A stretch of 24,439 nucleotides of DNA from DASRDU01 sp035560235 (GCA_035560235.1 DATMAG010000022.1:1-24439); one strand, 5' to 3'. Positions 1 to 9,598 are shown, counted from the first letter of the stretch. Made by a program: numbers and translations. Notes: generated from the sequence alone by a model not told the origin.

Positions 1-1034
1 CCACCCAGCCCGCCTGCCGCGCCGACCAGGCCCGTCACCGCGCCCACCGATTGCGGAAAGTATTCCGGCACCAGTTTGAAGACAGCGCCGTTGCCCAGCC
101 CGATCACTGCCGCCATTCCGAGCGCGCCAATCGTGAAGGTCACGATGCTCGGACAGGCCATAAATACCGCCATCGCCGCCGTAATCGGGAAGACCCAGAG
201 CAGAATCCTGCGCCCCCCGATTTTATCTGCCAGCATCCCGCCAATCGGGCGCATCAGCGTCGCCAGCACGACAAAGCCCGCCGTTCTGAATCCGGCGTCA
301 CGCGGCGTCAGCTTGAAAAGCTCAGTCAGAAAGATCGGCAGATAGATCGCCATCGCCACAAAGCCGCCAAAGGTCAGAAAGTAATAAAGGCTCAGCACCC
401 AGCTTTTGCTGTCGCGCAGCGGCTTCATAATCTCACCCAGTGATTTTGCGGGCGCGCGGCGCGGAGCATTGTCAGCCTTGAGCAGAAACAACGCGAGCCA
501 CGCGAGCAGCAGACAGCCGAACGTCCAGAAGCCCCATTTGAAGCCCATCGCCGCCGCCAGCACCGGCGACCCAAACGCCGCGAGCGATTGCCCAATGTTG
601 CCCGCGCCGTAAACGCCGAGCGCGAAGCCCTGCCTTGCAGGCGGATACCAGCCGCTCACAAATCCCACGCCAACTGAAAAGCTCGCCAGCGCGATGCCGA
701 TGAAAAAGCCGCACAGCACCAGTTGCCAGTAGCTGCTGACATAGCCCATCAGAAACGCCGGAATGATCGAGCAGGCCATGACAATCGAAAAGATCAGCCG
801 CCCGCCAAACCTGTCTGTCAGCATTCCAAGCGGAATGCGCCCCAGACTGCCGAGCAGCACCGGAATCGCCAGCGCAATGCTCACCTGCACCGGATCGAGG
901 CTGAGGTTCTTTTTCAGAATCGGCATCATCGCTGAAACCGATCCGAAGACAGCAAAGCAGATCGCAAACGCGCCGGTCGCCAGCACGAGTTGCAGCGTGT
1001 TGCCTGTGGCGGCAGTGTTTGATGATTTATCCAT
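1..1034 (-). CDS. narK: NarK-type nitrate/nitrite porter (MFS), 3' end missing
   Basis: This is a major facilitator membrane protein that moves nitrate (or exchanges nitrate and nitrite) across the inner membrane. The frame runs off the left edge, so 344 residues are visible and the C-terminal helices are missing. Two NNP-family signatures are present: GAGNIGQSLAAF near residues 143-154 and GLGNGAVFKLVPEYFP near 312-327. The two arginines expected to bind nitrate are probably R66 (GRIPLG) and R262 (LMRPIGG). It is the last visible gene of the nitrate operon. Two ATGs compete: the one at 1040 overlaps the upstream stop as ATGA, and the one at 1034 has GGAG six bases away; I chose 1034. The family call is firm, but substrate direction cannot be read from the sequence. 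Confidence 0.92.
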   Translation of the reverse strand, partial: MDKSSNTAATGNTLQLVLATGAFAICFAVFGSVSAMMPILKKNLSLDPVQVSIALAIPVLLGSLGRIPLGMLTDRFGGRLIFSIVMACSIIPAFLMGYVSSYWQLVLCGFFIGIALASFSVGVGFVSGWYPPARQGFALGVYGAGNIGQSLAAFGSPVLAAAMGFKWGFWTFGCLLLAWLALFLLKADNAPRRAPAKSLGEIMKPLRDSKSWVLSLYYFLTFGGFVAMAIYLPIFLTELFKLTPRDAGFRTAGFVVLATLMRPIGGMLADKIGGRRILLWVFPITAAMAVFMACPSIVTFTIGALGMAAVIGLGNGAVFKLVPEYFPQSVGAVTGLVGAAGGLG

Positions 1035-1036
1035 GC

Positions 1037-1261
1037 TCATCTCCGATCCATCGCGTACAGATACCAGAGCAGCCCGACGTTGAGGCCGAAGCAGACCAGA
1101 CTGAACAGCGCCGCCGGCCAGACCACCGAATAATCACCGCCGAGGTAAGCATTCATCGTTGCGACGAGCAGCCACAACTGCAGCACGACGATGATCAGCA
1201 CGATGCACAGTATGCCGTAAACAATCGTCATCTTCTGTTCGCGGGTGAATGGCTTTTTCAT
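1037..1261 (-). CDS. small two-helix membrane protein (DUF6755-like) in nitrate operon
   Basis: This 74-residue protein has two predicted membrane helices, roughly residues 12-34 and 47-68, joined by a short loop (NAYLGGDYS). The N-terminus is basic (MKKPFTREQK) and the C-terminus ends in DRR. It resembles the DUF6755 family from memory, without an alignment. Its ATG overlaps the stop of the Rieske gene as ATGA, and its own stop overlaps a candidate NarK start, so it is translationally linked to both. An open frame continues upstream to 1393, but that part is the Rieske gene read in another frame. A role as a small subunit or assembly partner of the membrane redox proteins is inferred only from position. 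Confidence 0.8.
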   Translation of the reverse strand: MKKPFTREQKMTIVYGILCIVLIIVVLQLWLLVATMNAYLGGDYSVVWPAALFSLVCFGLNVGLLWYLYAMDRR

Positions 1262-1800
1262 ATGGTGCTCGCCTCCACGCCGGTCGCGTAAATCGCGCCG
1301 TTGCGAACTTCCAGACTGATGCGCGGCAGCGGACGACGCGGCGGCCCGGCCACGGGGCGGCCCGATTCCAGATCGAATGCGCCTTCGTGACACGGGCAGA
1401 AGAAGCGTTTGTTTTCAGGCTGCGGCACAACGGCGCACGACAGGTGCGTGCATTTCTGACTGAAGGCGACAAAGCTGTTTTCGCCGGTTCTGACCAGAAT
1501 GCACGAATCGTGCGCTTCGGGATAATTGAAAAGCACCGACCTGCCGACCGGCACTTCACTGACCTGTGCAATCTGCCGCATCGGCAACTGCCCGCGTCGC
1601 TCGCGCAGGAAGTTCTGCACCACAATCCAGAACTGCCCGAAGACGAAAGCAAAGCTCGTCAGCACCATGAACTTCGTGAAATCGCGCCGCGCCACATAAT
1701 GATCCTGCGGCCAGTCAATCGGAAAATCCCGCCGCCACTTCGGCTGCTCCGGCAGCGGGCGACCATCCGGCGGAATCGTGATCTGTTCACGTTCAGTCAT
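1258..1800 (-). CDS. membrane-anchored Rieske [2Fe-2S] protein
   Basis: This 180-residue protein should carry a Rieske cluster and pass single electrons. The ligand motifs are CTHLSC (C117, H119) and CPCHEG (C135, H138). C122 and C137, which form the disulfide in bc1-type high-potential Rieske proteins, are both present. One membrane helix lies at about residues 43-63. Just before it, ARRDFTKFM fits a Tat-type twin-arginine motif as in bc1 Rieske proteins. The start at 1800 was preferred because AAGGGGAG lies seven bases upstream; an upstream ATG at 1827 lacks this. The start lies inside the end of the ferredoxin gene. Placement between the ferredoxin and NarK ties it to the nitrate reductase, although Rieske subunits are not usual partners of NapA/NasC-type enzymes. 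Confidence 0.92.
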   Translation of the reverse strand: MTEREQITIPPDGRPLPEQPKWRRDFPIDWPQDHYVARRDFTKFMVLTSFAFVFGQFWIVVQNFLRERRGQLPMRQIAQVSEVPVGRSVLFNYPEAHDSCILVRTGENSFVAFSQKCTHLSCAVVPQPENKRFFCPCHEGAFDLESGRPVAGPPRRPLPRISLEVRNGAIYATGVEASTI

Positions 1801-2446
1801 TGCGGTTCTCCCCTTCGTACAAGCCATCCATCAGAATGTTGAATGTGATCTGTTTGCCGATGTACTGCTCATCCATCGCCGCTGTGACATTAATGTATTC
1901 AGCCTGTCCTGTGCGCGGCGTCATCATATTGACCTTTGTCGTAATCGTCTGCGCGCCGAACTGAAAGCGATTGACGGGCGCTGAACGCGGGCGCAGCCGT
2001 TCGATCTGATCGCGCGTGCCGAAAAAGAGCGCGCCGCTCGGACAAACGGTTGCGCACATCGGTTTCTTTCCGGCTGAAGTGCGGTCGTAACACATATCGC
2101 ACTTCATCATCAGATTGAATTCCGTCTGCATCTTCGGCACGCCGAACGGGCAGGCCAGCACGCAGTTGCTGCACGCAATGCAGCGCGGCTTGCGCGCCGA
2201 CTGCACCACGCCGTCACCCGTGCGCTTGATCGCATCTGCCGGGCAGACCTCGGCGCACGTCGGCTGATCGCAATGCATGCAGACGACAGGCACGGTCTGC
2301 ACCGAATGCGCGCGGTCAACATATTCGAGATGAATCATCGGGTGTCCCTTGTGCGTGTCGCATTCGCTGCACGCCTGCACGCACGACTGACAGCCGATGC
2401 AGCGGTTGGGATCAATAAAAAATTCCATCTGTGCCGGAACAGCCAT
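1793..2446 (-). CDS. four-cluster [4Fe-4S] ferredoxin subunit (NrfC/DmsB/HycB-like)
   Basis: This 217-residue electron-transfer subunit has four complete cysteine quartets: residues 16/19/22/26, 56/59/64/68, 89/92/95/99 and 116/119/131/135. That predicts four [4Fe-4S] clusters, as in the iron-sulfur subunits of molybdopterin oxidoreductases. No signal peptide is visible, so it should act in the cytoplasm unless carried with a partner. The start at 2446 has GGAG five bases upstream. Its last codons overlap the Rieske start by eight bases. About 140 non-coding bases holding a dispersed repeat separate it from the molybdoenzyme gene upstream. The likely job is to wire the molybdoenzyme to the membrane cytochrome. 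Confidence 0.93.
   Translation of the reverse strand: MAVPAQMEFFIDPNRCIGCQSCVQACSECDTHKGHPMIHLEYVDRAHSVQTVPVVCMHCDQPTCAEVCPADAIKRTGDGVVQSARKPRCIACSNCVLACPFGVPKMQTEFNLMMKCDMCYDRTSAGKKPMCATVCPSGALFFGTRDQIERLRPRSAPVNRFQFGAQTITTKVNMMTPRTGQAEYINVTAAMDEQYIGKQITFNILMDGLYEGENRND
1808..1815 (-). promoter_or_regulatory. ribosome binding site of the Rieske gene
   Basis: The minus strand reads AAGGGGAG seven bases before the ATG at 1800, inside the ferredoxin coding region. It decides the Rieske start in favour of 1800 over 1827. Confidence 0.75.
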
Positions 2447-2489
2447 ACCCTCTCCACTTTCAGATTCAGCAGTTCACGAACCACACGCT

Positions 2490-2580
2490 CATTCTCAATT
2501 CTCAATTCTTCGCAACGCACTGTCTGAACATCCCAGGCTTTGCAGAATAATGGAGAATTGAGAATGGAGAATTGAGAATG
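2490..2580 (-). repeat. dispersed inverted-end element, copy A
   Basis: Left arm 2490-2509 (CATTCTCAATTCTCAATTCT) pairs with the right arm, whose reverse complement begins CATTCTCAATTCTCC. The 17-base string TTCTCCATTATTCTGCA lies on the minus strand at 2557-2541 and recurs exactly in copy C at 15307-15323. Copy B has it with one T missing. The element fills the gap between the molybdoenzyme stop and the ferredoxin start, so it is transcribed inside the nitrate operon. Confidence 0.75.
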
Positions 2581-2586
2581 CGTCTT

Positions 2587-4815
<2,229 letters not shown>

Positions 4816-4829
4816 ACAATTTCAAATTT

Positions 4830-4857
4830 CAGATTGCAGATTGCAGATTGCAGATAA
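4830..4857. repeat. tandem 7-base repeat between cytochrome and reductase genes
   Basis: CAGATTG occurs three times in perfect tandem (4830-4850), followed by a partial fourth unit CAGATAA. It is preceded by the related TTTCAAATTTCAGATT. It fills most of the 53-base gap between the two genes and lies just upstream of the reductase start. A distantly similar string (AAATCTGAGATTTGAG) lies near 20023-20036. Confidence 0.75.
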
Positions 4858-4868
4858 TGAAACGCAGA

Positions 4869-5915
4869 TTACACATCTGTTGATGAACCGTGCCACAGCC
4901 GGCCCTGCGCGAGCGCGAGCATGGCGCGGCGGCATTGCGGGCAGATGCGCTGATAATGCCCGGCCTCGTTGCCGAGTTCGTAACGAAAGCCGAGTTTTCT
5001 TTCGACTTCGATCAGGTCTTCGACCTGCATCAGCGAGGCGTAAGCCTGGCCGCAGCGGCGGCAGTGCGCCTGCTGCTCACGCGCGCCAGCGTCCTTGTAA
5101 AATCCGACGCCAAGCTGCGCGGGTCGCTGAAAGATGTGGAAGAACTTGCCGAACGGCAGCCAGAGCAGCGTGAAGATCACCGTGATCGCGTGCAGAATGG
5201 CGAGAAAGTCATAAGCGTAGCCCTTCATCCAGGTGTAACTCGCCGTCAGCATCAGGCCCGTCGCGCTGATGGCAAAGAGCAGAATCAGCGGCAGAAAGTC
5301 TTCGGCAAACTGCTGCACGGCAGCGGCGCCGTGATCGCGCATGCGCCGTCGCATCGCCAGCATCACACCGGCAATCACGAGAATCGAAGCCCACACCAGC
5401 CCGTGAAAGATCAGAAAGCCCATGACCGAATGAATCGGAAAGGCCATCGTCGGAAAGCCGAAAACCCAGGTGCGATACCACTCAGTGTTATCAGGCAGCG
5501 ATTCAAAATGAATCCAGCCGAAGACGAGCGGAAAGGTGATCGCAATGGCGATGATGCAGCCCCACATAATCAGCCAGTGCGCGCCCCAGCGCAGCGAGCC
5601 GCGCCGGAAGATGAAATCATTGAGCGCAATCTCGCGCGTCATGCGCTCAAACCACTTCGCCACGTTGCGCGCCACATACTTCGGGCTGAAAAAGACCTGC
5701 CAGCCGCGCTTCCAGTAAAGCGCCGTCGGCGGACGCTGCAGCCACATCGCGTAACGATAGGTAATGCCGAAGGCGGCAAAGAGAACGGCGAAGGTGTAAC
5801 CGACGAGCGCGGCATCGAAGTGCGCCAGGTTGCGCGACCCGATGATAATCAGCGCGGCCAGCGCGCCGGTCACGAACGTTCCCCATCCGATTGCTTTGAC
5901 TGTCTCTCTGGTCAT
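4869..5915 (-). CDS. NarI/HdrC/DsrM-like b-type cytochrome with C-terminal double-CxxC domain
   Basis: This 348-residue integral membrane protein is the likely quinol-oxidising anchor of the nitrate reductase. Several hydrophobic helices run from residue 8 to about 258. Histidines suited to bind two b haems are H113, H162, H171, H242 and H260, the last in the segment FGKFFHIFQRP. The region after 280 is soluble and holds CRRC (285-288) and CPQC (325-328), a zinc-ribbon or rubredoxin-like arrangement not found in NarI. It is the first gene of the operon, 53 bases before the reductase. The start at 5915 has a weak AGAGAA upstream. The family is assigned by features rather than alignment, so the haem count is an inference. 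Confidence 0.78.
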   Translation of the reverse strand: MTRETVKAIGWGTFVTGALAALIIIGSRNLAHFDAALVGYTFAVLFAAFGITYRYAMWLQRPPTALYWKRGWQVFFSPKYVARNVAKWFERMTREIALNDFIFRRGSLRWGAHWLIMWGCIIAIAITFPLVFGWIHFESLPDNTEWYRTWVFGFPTMAFPIHSVMGFLIFHGLVWASILVIAGVMLAMRRRMRDHGAAAVQQFAEDFLPLILLFAISATGLMLTASYTWMKGYAYDFLAILHAITVIFTLLWLPFGKFFHIFQRPAQLGVGFYKDAGAREQQAHCRRCGQAYASLMQVEDLIEVERKLGFRYELGNEAGHYQRICPQCRRAMLALAQGRLWHGSSTDV

Positions 5916-6233
5916 TGCGGTTCTCTGTCGTTGCAGTCAGGCCAGCCGTCGAAGACTGCTCTCCCGGGCCGGGCAAATTACGTTACAATTTCAGGGGAGT
6001 CCAGGGTGAAACAAGCGGCCACAAGCTTACACCTTTTTGCGGGCAGGCGTGAAAGGCAAACCGGCATTGATCGGAATTCCGCTGCCAGTCGGGGAATTTT
6101 CCCATTTCGAGGCTGGTCATTTTGCGCAAACCTGAGGAGTCAGGCTCCGGGACCTGACCATTGCCCCTGAGGCACAGTCGTTGCACAGGTTCGAATTGTC
6201 ACAGGATTTTTTCAGAAGGGCGAGGTGAATCCC
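5916..6233. other. divergent intergenic region between nitrate operon and universal stress gene
   Basis: About 320 bases without a convincing gene. It must hold the promoters of the nitrate operon (leftward) and of the stress-protein gene (rightward). A short inverted repeat GTCAGG/CCTGAC near 6138-6160 is too small to interpret. No FNR-type TTGAT-N4-ATCAA box, riboswitch or tRNA was recognised. Open frames running through it are shadows. Confidence 0.6.
5975..5991. promoter_or_regulatory. possible operator upstream of the nitrate operon
   Basis: AAATT and AATTT flank a seven-base centre (AAATTACGTTACAATTT), about 60 bases before the cytochrome start. This is an A/T-rich quasi-palindrome in otherwise GC-rich DNA. 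No regulator could be matched. Confidence 0.25.
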
Positions 6234-7121
6234 ATGATGAAAATAGAACACATCCTCTGTCCGACCGATCTCTCACCCGAGTCGGATGCCGCGCTGCGTT
6301 ACGCCATTGCGCTGGCCCGCACTTATGACGCGAAACTGCTGGTCTGCTGCTGTGTCGAGCCATCGCCATTTATGGATATGGCGGCGCGCGCGAGTCTCAG
6401 CCGGCGGCTTGAGACGGCGCTCAGACCGCACACGGGCGTGGCTCACTGCCCGCCGACCGGAATCGAAACCGTCATCCTCGAAGGCGATCCTGAAAACGCC
6501 ATTCCGAAGCTCGCAGCGGAACGCCGGATTGATCTGATCGTCATGCGTTCGCGGCGGCGGCCCGTCGCGGCGGCGCTGCTCGGTTCGACGGCAGAAGCGA
6601 TCTGCCGCACCGCGCCCTGCCCGGTGCTGGTGACGCATCCGCAGGAGCAGGAATGGGTCGGGCTGACTTCGTGCGAAATTGATCTGCGCCGCATTCTGGT
6701 TGCGCATGATTTCTCGAACGATTCCGAACTCGCGCTGAAATATGCGCTCTCGCTGGCGCAGGAGTATCAGGCCGAACTGCACGTGCTGCACGTCATGCCG
6801 GTCATGCTGATTCCGGCCACTTCCCCGCTCACTCTGGAAAAGGACTTTCAGCGCGTGACCAGACTGCTCCGGCAGGCCGTGCCTGATGAAGCCAGACTGT
6901 GGTGCCAGGTCAGGCAGATCATCAAATCCGGGCAGCCTTATCGTGAAATCCTGGCTTACGCCGAAGAGCATCAGATTGATCTGATCTGCATGGGCGTTCA
7001 CGGAGCCGGGTTCTCGATGCGCGCATTGTTCGGATCGAATGCTGATCGCGTGCTGCGCCAGTCTCCCTGCCCTGTCCTGATCGCGCGCCCGCTCAAACCA
7101 GCCATCAGCGCCGCTGCCTGA
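6234..7121 (+). CDS. tandem universal stress protein (two UspA domains)
   Basis: This protein of about 295 residues has two UspA folds, roughly residues 1-140 and 145-290. Each begins with a characteristic strand (HILCPTDLS; RILVAHDFS) and ends in PCPVLV or PCPVLI. The second domain keeps the ATP-binding pattern G-x2-G-x9-G-S (GVHGAGFSMRALFGS). The first has MRSRRRPVAAALLGS and lacks the paired glycines, so only one nucleotide site is predicted. The ATG at 6234 is preferred, with GAGG eight bases upstream; an in-frame GTG at 6225 is possible. It is a single-gene unit followed by hairpins. The family is linked to survival under stress and low oxygen, which would suit its place beside a nitrate operon, but any link is inferred. 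Confidence 0.93.
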   Translation: MMKIEHILCPTDLSPESDAALRYAIALARTYDAKLLVCCCVEPSPFMDMAARASLSRRLETALRPHTGVAHCPPTGIETVILEGDPENAIPKLAAERRIDLIVMRSRRRPVAAALLGSTAEAICRTAPCPVLVTHPQEQEWVGLTSCEIDLRRILVAHDFSNDSELALKYALSLAQEYQAELHVLHVMPVMLIPATSPLTLEKDFQRVTRLLRQAVPDEARLWCQVRQIIKSGQPYREILAYAEEHQIDLICMGVHGAGFSMRALFGSNADRVLRQSPCPVLIARPLKPAISAAA

Positions 7122-7130
7122 ATGGTCAGG

Positions 7131-7206
7131 CGCATCATCAGCGGCAATGATGCGGGTGAATGTTCTTTCACGTTTCAGACTCGTTGTGATTCAGCAGATC
7201 ACAACG
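7131..7206. other. two stem-loops downstream of the stress-protein gene
   Basis: CGCATCAT (7131-7138) pairs perfectly with ATGATGCG (7147-7154). CGTTGTGAT (7182-7190) pairs perfectly with ATCACAACG (7198-7206) around a seven-base loop. Neither is followed by a strong T run. They may protect mRNA ends or add to termination. Confidence 0.5.
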
Positions 7207-7214
7207 ACCTCCGG

Positions 7215-7252
7215 CGTCCGGCAGTGAGGATGGCGCTGCCGGACGTTTCTCC
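7215..7252 (+). terminator. likely Rho-independent terminator of the stress-protein gene
   Basis: CGTCCGGCAG (7215-7224) and CTGCCGGACG (7236-7245) form a perfect ten-base stem with an eleven-base loop, followed by TTTCTCC. The T run is short, so termination may be partial. It separates the stress gene from the carboxypeptidase gene. Confidence 0.5.
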
Positions 7253-7394
7253 TTTCCAGGCTTCCCTGCGTTTACTCCCCGGCTGATCCGCTGAAAATCC
7301 AGGCTCCCGCTTGCACGGCCAGCGAGTCAGGCCTTACCATCTCTCAGTCCTGCCTTTTGGTGCAGTTGTTTTCTGAATCATTCCCAGGGTTTCA

Positions 7395-8255
7395 ATGAAC
7401 ACGAGGTCTCTTTCCGCGATTCGCTTTTCATTCCTGATTACGCTTTGCCTGCTGCTGATTCCGGTCGCCGCCGGGCGCAGCGCCGCAGTCTCTGTCACCT
7501 CATCCGCCCGCGTCGCATCAGCTCCGGACTTCAATGCGGCGGCGGCTGAGAATGTCAGGCTGATGCATGATCTCAACTGGTCCTTCGGCGGCAAAACGCA
7601 GCGCGGATGGTATCTTTACGTCCCGCTAGTGGCCCGGCTGATTCAGACCGGGAGCCGCCCCGATGCGCCTGAATTCGCCGCGGCGCTCGCGCGGTGGCAG
7701 AGCAGCCAGGGCCTAACGCCGTCCGGCGTCCTCGATCACGAAACGTGGATGAAGATGGTCGCCGCGTTTCAGACGCAGCGCCTGCGGTCGCACATCATCC
7801 CGGCTGCAGACCGGCTCATTCAGGCTCCGGCTGCGGACTTCTATGCGCCGGAGCGTCCGGCTGAACTGCGTTATGTCGAACGTGAGGCATACGCCGCGTA
7901 TCAGCGGCTGCTGGCCGCTGCGCTTGCTGATCCGTCGCTCGGCCTGATGAGGCGCGACGGACAGGCGGAAAGGTATCTGAAGATCATCTCGGCCTTTCGC
8001 TCACCGGCCTGTCAGGCGCAGTTGCGGGCGCAGAGTCCGGGCGCGGGGCGCGCCGGGCTGGCCGTCAACAGCCCGCATTTCACCGGCTGCGCGCTCGATC
8101 TTTACGTCGGCGGCGAGCCGGTCAGCACCCGCGACGAGAACCGTGCGCTTCAGGTCAGCACGCCCGTCTATCAGTGGCTGGTGCGGAATGCGGAGCGCTT
8201 CGGGTTTTATCCGTACTTTTATGAGCCGTGGCACTGGGAATACCGCGCCCGCTGA
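7395..8255 (+). CDS. VanY-like D-Ala-D-Ala carboxypeptidase (M15B) with peptidoglycan-binding domain
   Basis: This exported 286-residue protein should trim the terminal D-alanine from cell-wall peptides. A signal peptide covers about residues 1-30. Residues 75-125 resemble a peptidoglycan-binding domain (FAAALARWQSSQGLTPSGVLD). The C-terminal domain carries the LAS zinc-peptidase motifs: SPHFTGCALD (zinc ligands H228 and D235) and EPWHWE (catalytic E277, ligand H280). All catalytic residues are present, so it is probably active. An AGGG five bases before the ATG at 7395 supports the start. It is a separate unit from the stress gene upstream and 70 bases before the zinc-cluster gene. A housekeeping role is more likely than vancomycin resistance, since no Van genes accompany it. 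Confidence 0.9.
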   Translation: MNTRSLSAIRFSFLITLCLLLIPVAAGRSAAVSVTSSARVASAPDFNAAAAENVRLMHDLNWSFGGKTQRGWYLYVPLVARLIQTGSRPDAPEFAAALARWQSSQGLTPSGVLDHETWMKMVAAFQTQRLRSHIIPAADRLIQAPAADFYAPERPAELRYVEREAYAAYQRLLAAALADPSLGLMRRDGQAERYLKIISAFRSPACQAQLRAQSPGAGRAGLAVNSPHFTGCALDLYVGGEPVSTRDENRALQVSTPVYQWLVRNAERFGFYPYFYEPWHWEYRAR

Positions 8256-8325
8256 GAGCGTAAAAGTCCACAATCGGCCCGGTGGCATCCGGGTTGCCTG
8301 AGCATTTGCTGAGGAGGTTTATGCG

Positions 8326-8544
8326 ATGAAGGAAACATGTGCCAACTGCGAGGGAACCGGAAAGATCAACTGCGAACACTGCGGCGGCAGCGGTCGCGAG
8401 CCATATTCCAGCCTGCTCGATGAAGACTGCCGCGAATGTTACGGCACGGGACAGACGGCCTGTCCCGAGTGCGACGGGACTGGTTTTCTGCGGGCTGAAG
8501 TCCCCGACCGGTTCAAAGTGGAAACCGTCACCGGCCGGTCATAG
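8326..8544 (+). CDS. stand-alone DnaJ-type zinc-cluster protein
   Basis: This 72-residue protein is almost entirely four CxxCxGxG-type repeats: CANCEGTG, CEHCGGSG, CRECYGTG and CPECDGTG. That is the arrangement of the DnaJ central domain, which binds two zinc ions. There is no J domain and no substrate-binding region. GAGGAGG eight bases upstream fixes the start at 8326; an ATG five bases earlier is out of frame. Such mini-proteins can act as chaperone-like or redox-sensing partners, and Bacillus anti-TRAP has a related fold, but no specific function can be read here. It lies upstream of two further small stress-type genes on the same strand. Confidence 0.85.
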   Translation: MKETCANCEGTGKINCEHCGGSGREPYSSLLDEDCRECYGTGQTACPECDGTGFLRAEVPDRFKVETVTGRS

Positions 8545-8679
8545 GCGCGACGGAGGCAGAACAGTCAGCCACATCAGAATCTGCCGCCTCGCCACTGCCG
8601 GACGCCGCCCGTCAGCAGAAGTTCTCTGAAAGACAGCAGCCCTGAGCCTGCACCGGCAGGACAGAAAGGAGTCAGCCAC

Positions 8680-9087
8680 ATGATTGCCAACTCTGTGAAT
8701 GAATCATCCCCGACGATTCAGGCCGAGCAGGTGGTCAGGCAGATCAATGATGAATGGGTCGCCGCCCTGACTCGTGGCGACACCGCCACGCTTGACCGGC
8801 TGATGGACAACGCCTGCATCTTCTCTGATGCCCTCTCGGGCGAGGACAAGGCGCAGTTTATTGCCGATCTCGAATCAGGCGAGATGCAGGTCAGCTCACT
8901 CAACCGCGAAAATGTTGAGGTGCGCGTGTACGGAGCGACCGCCGTGATGACCGCGCTCGACACGGCTGAGTGGCGTTACAAGGGACGGCAGATTAAGGGC
9001 CATTACCGGACAATCCACGTCTACACGGAGCGTGGCGGCGTCTGGCAGATTGTGGCGATCCAGGCAAGCCCCATCTCGCTGAAATAA
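8680..9087 (+). CDS. DUF4440 / SnoaL-like protein (NTF2 fold)
   Basis: This 135-residue protein fits the NTF2-like superfamily. A helical N-terminus (QAEQVVRQINDEWVAALTRGD) leads to LMDNACIFSDALSGEDKAQF and alternating strands ending in the typical HVYTERGGVWQIVAIQASPI. Members are enzymes or binding proteins with a conical pocket. DUF4440 proteins are mostly uncharacterised, and no catalytic residue can be named. There is no signal peptide, so it should be cytoplasmic. AAAGGAG upstream supports the ATG at 8680. It sits 135 bases after the zinc-cluster gene and 62 bases before the DUF4404-like gene, perhaps in one transcript. Confidence 0.85.
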   Translation: MIANSVNESSPTIQAEQVVRQINDEWVAALTRGDTATLDRLMDNACIFSDALSGEDKAQFIADLESGEMQVSSLNRENVEVRVYGATAVMTALDTAEWRYKGRQIKGHYRTIHVYTERGGVWQIVAIQASPISLK

Positions 9088-9149
9088 GGCTCGCGAACTG
9101 ACCGGCAGACTGACGGCCTGCACAGCAGACAGAAAGAATCACAGGCATT

Positions 9150-9422
9150 ATGGAACGGCAAAGACTACAGGACAGACTCAGGGAATTACACGCCGAACTG
9201 CAGAGCGCGGCTTCACCTGATGCCGGAGAGCGCGAACTGCTCTCGCGTCTGGCCGAAGACATTCGCCGCCTGCTCGATCACGAGGCCGGAGAGGTGCCAT
9301 CGGGCGCAACCGGGCTGAGACAGCGCCTCGAAGAAGCGGCGCTGCGCCTGGAAGCCTCGCATCCACGAACGACCGTGCTCATCGGACGCGTGATTGACAC
9401 GCTCGTGCAGATGGGTATCTGA
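9150..9422 (+). CDS. DUF4404-like small helical protein
   Basis: This 90-residue protein is highly charged and mostly helical. It opens with RLQDRLRELHAELQSA and ends with RTTVLIGRVIDTLVQMGI, matching the pattern I recall for DUF4404. Amphipathic heptads suggest coiled-coil self-association. No enzymatic motif, signal peptide or membrane segment is visible. The Shine-Dalgarno is weak. Function is unknown. It follows the DUF4440 gene on the same strand and is followed by a small hairpin. Confidence 0.78.
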   Translation: MERQRLQDRLRELHAELQSAASPDAGERELLSRLAEDIRRLLDHEAGEVPSGATGLRQRLEEAALRLEASHPRTTVLIGRVIDTLVQMGI

Positions 9423-9470
9423 GCCGGATGGCGCGGATTCAATCGGTCAGCAGTTGCGCCAGGCATCGCC

Positions 9471-9502
9471 CGACAGGCTGCCGGTCTGTCGAATCTTTAT
9501 TC
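9471..9502 (+). terminator. possible weak terminator after the DUF4404-like gene
   Basis: CGACAG (9471-9476) and CTGTCG (9486-9491) form a six-base stem with a nine-base loop, followed by AATCTTTATTC. The stem is short, so this is tentative. Confidence 0.3.
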
Positions 9503-9598
9503 CCACCTTCCCCTGAATGAATTGCCTGCCGGAACCGATGCGGCGTATGATGCCCGCACGTTTGCACCCCGACAATTCTGAAACCTGCCCGACTCAAC

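Noticed and set aside
4830..4857. CRISPR-like array
   Set aside because: The units are seven bases with no spacers; it is a simple tandem repeat.
4890..6170. 426-codon open frame on the plus strand
   Set aside because: It is antisense to the cytochrome gene and rich in R, H and Q as shadow frames are; no family features.
8563..8681. AGTCAGCCACAT repeated at 8563-8574 and 8670-8681
   Set aside because: A single 12-base direct repeat next to a start codon has no further support and may be coincidence.
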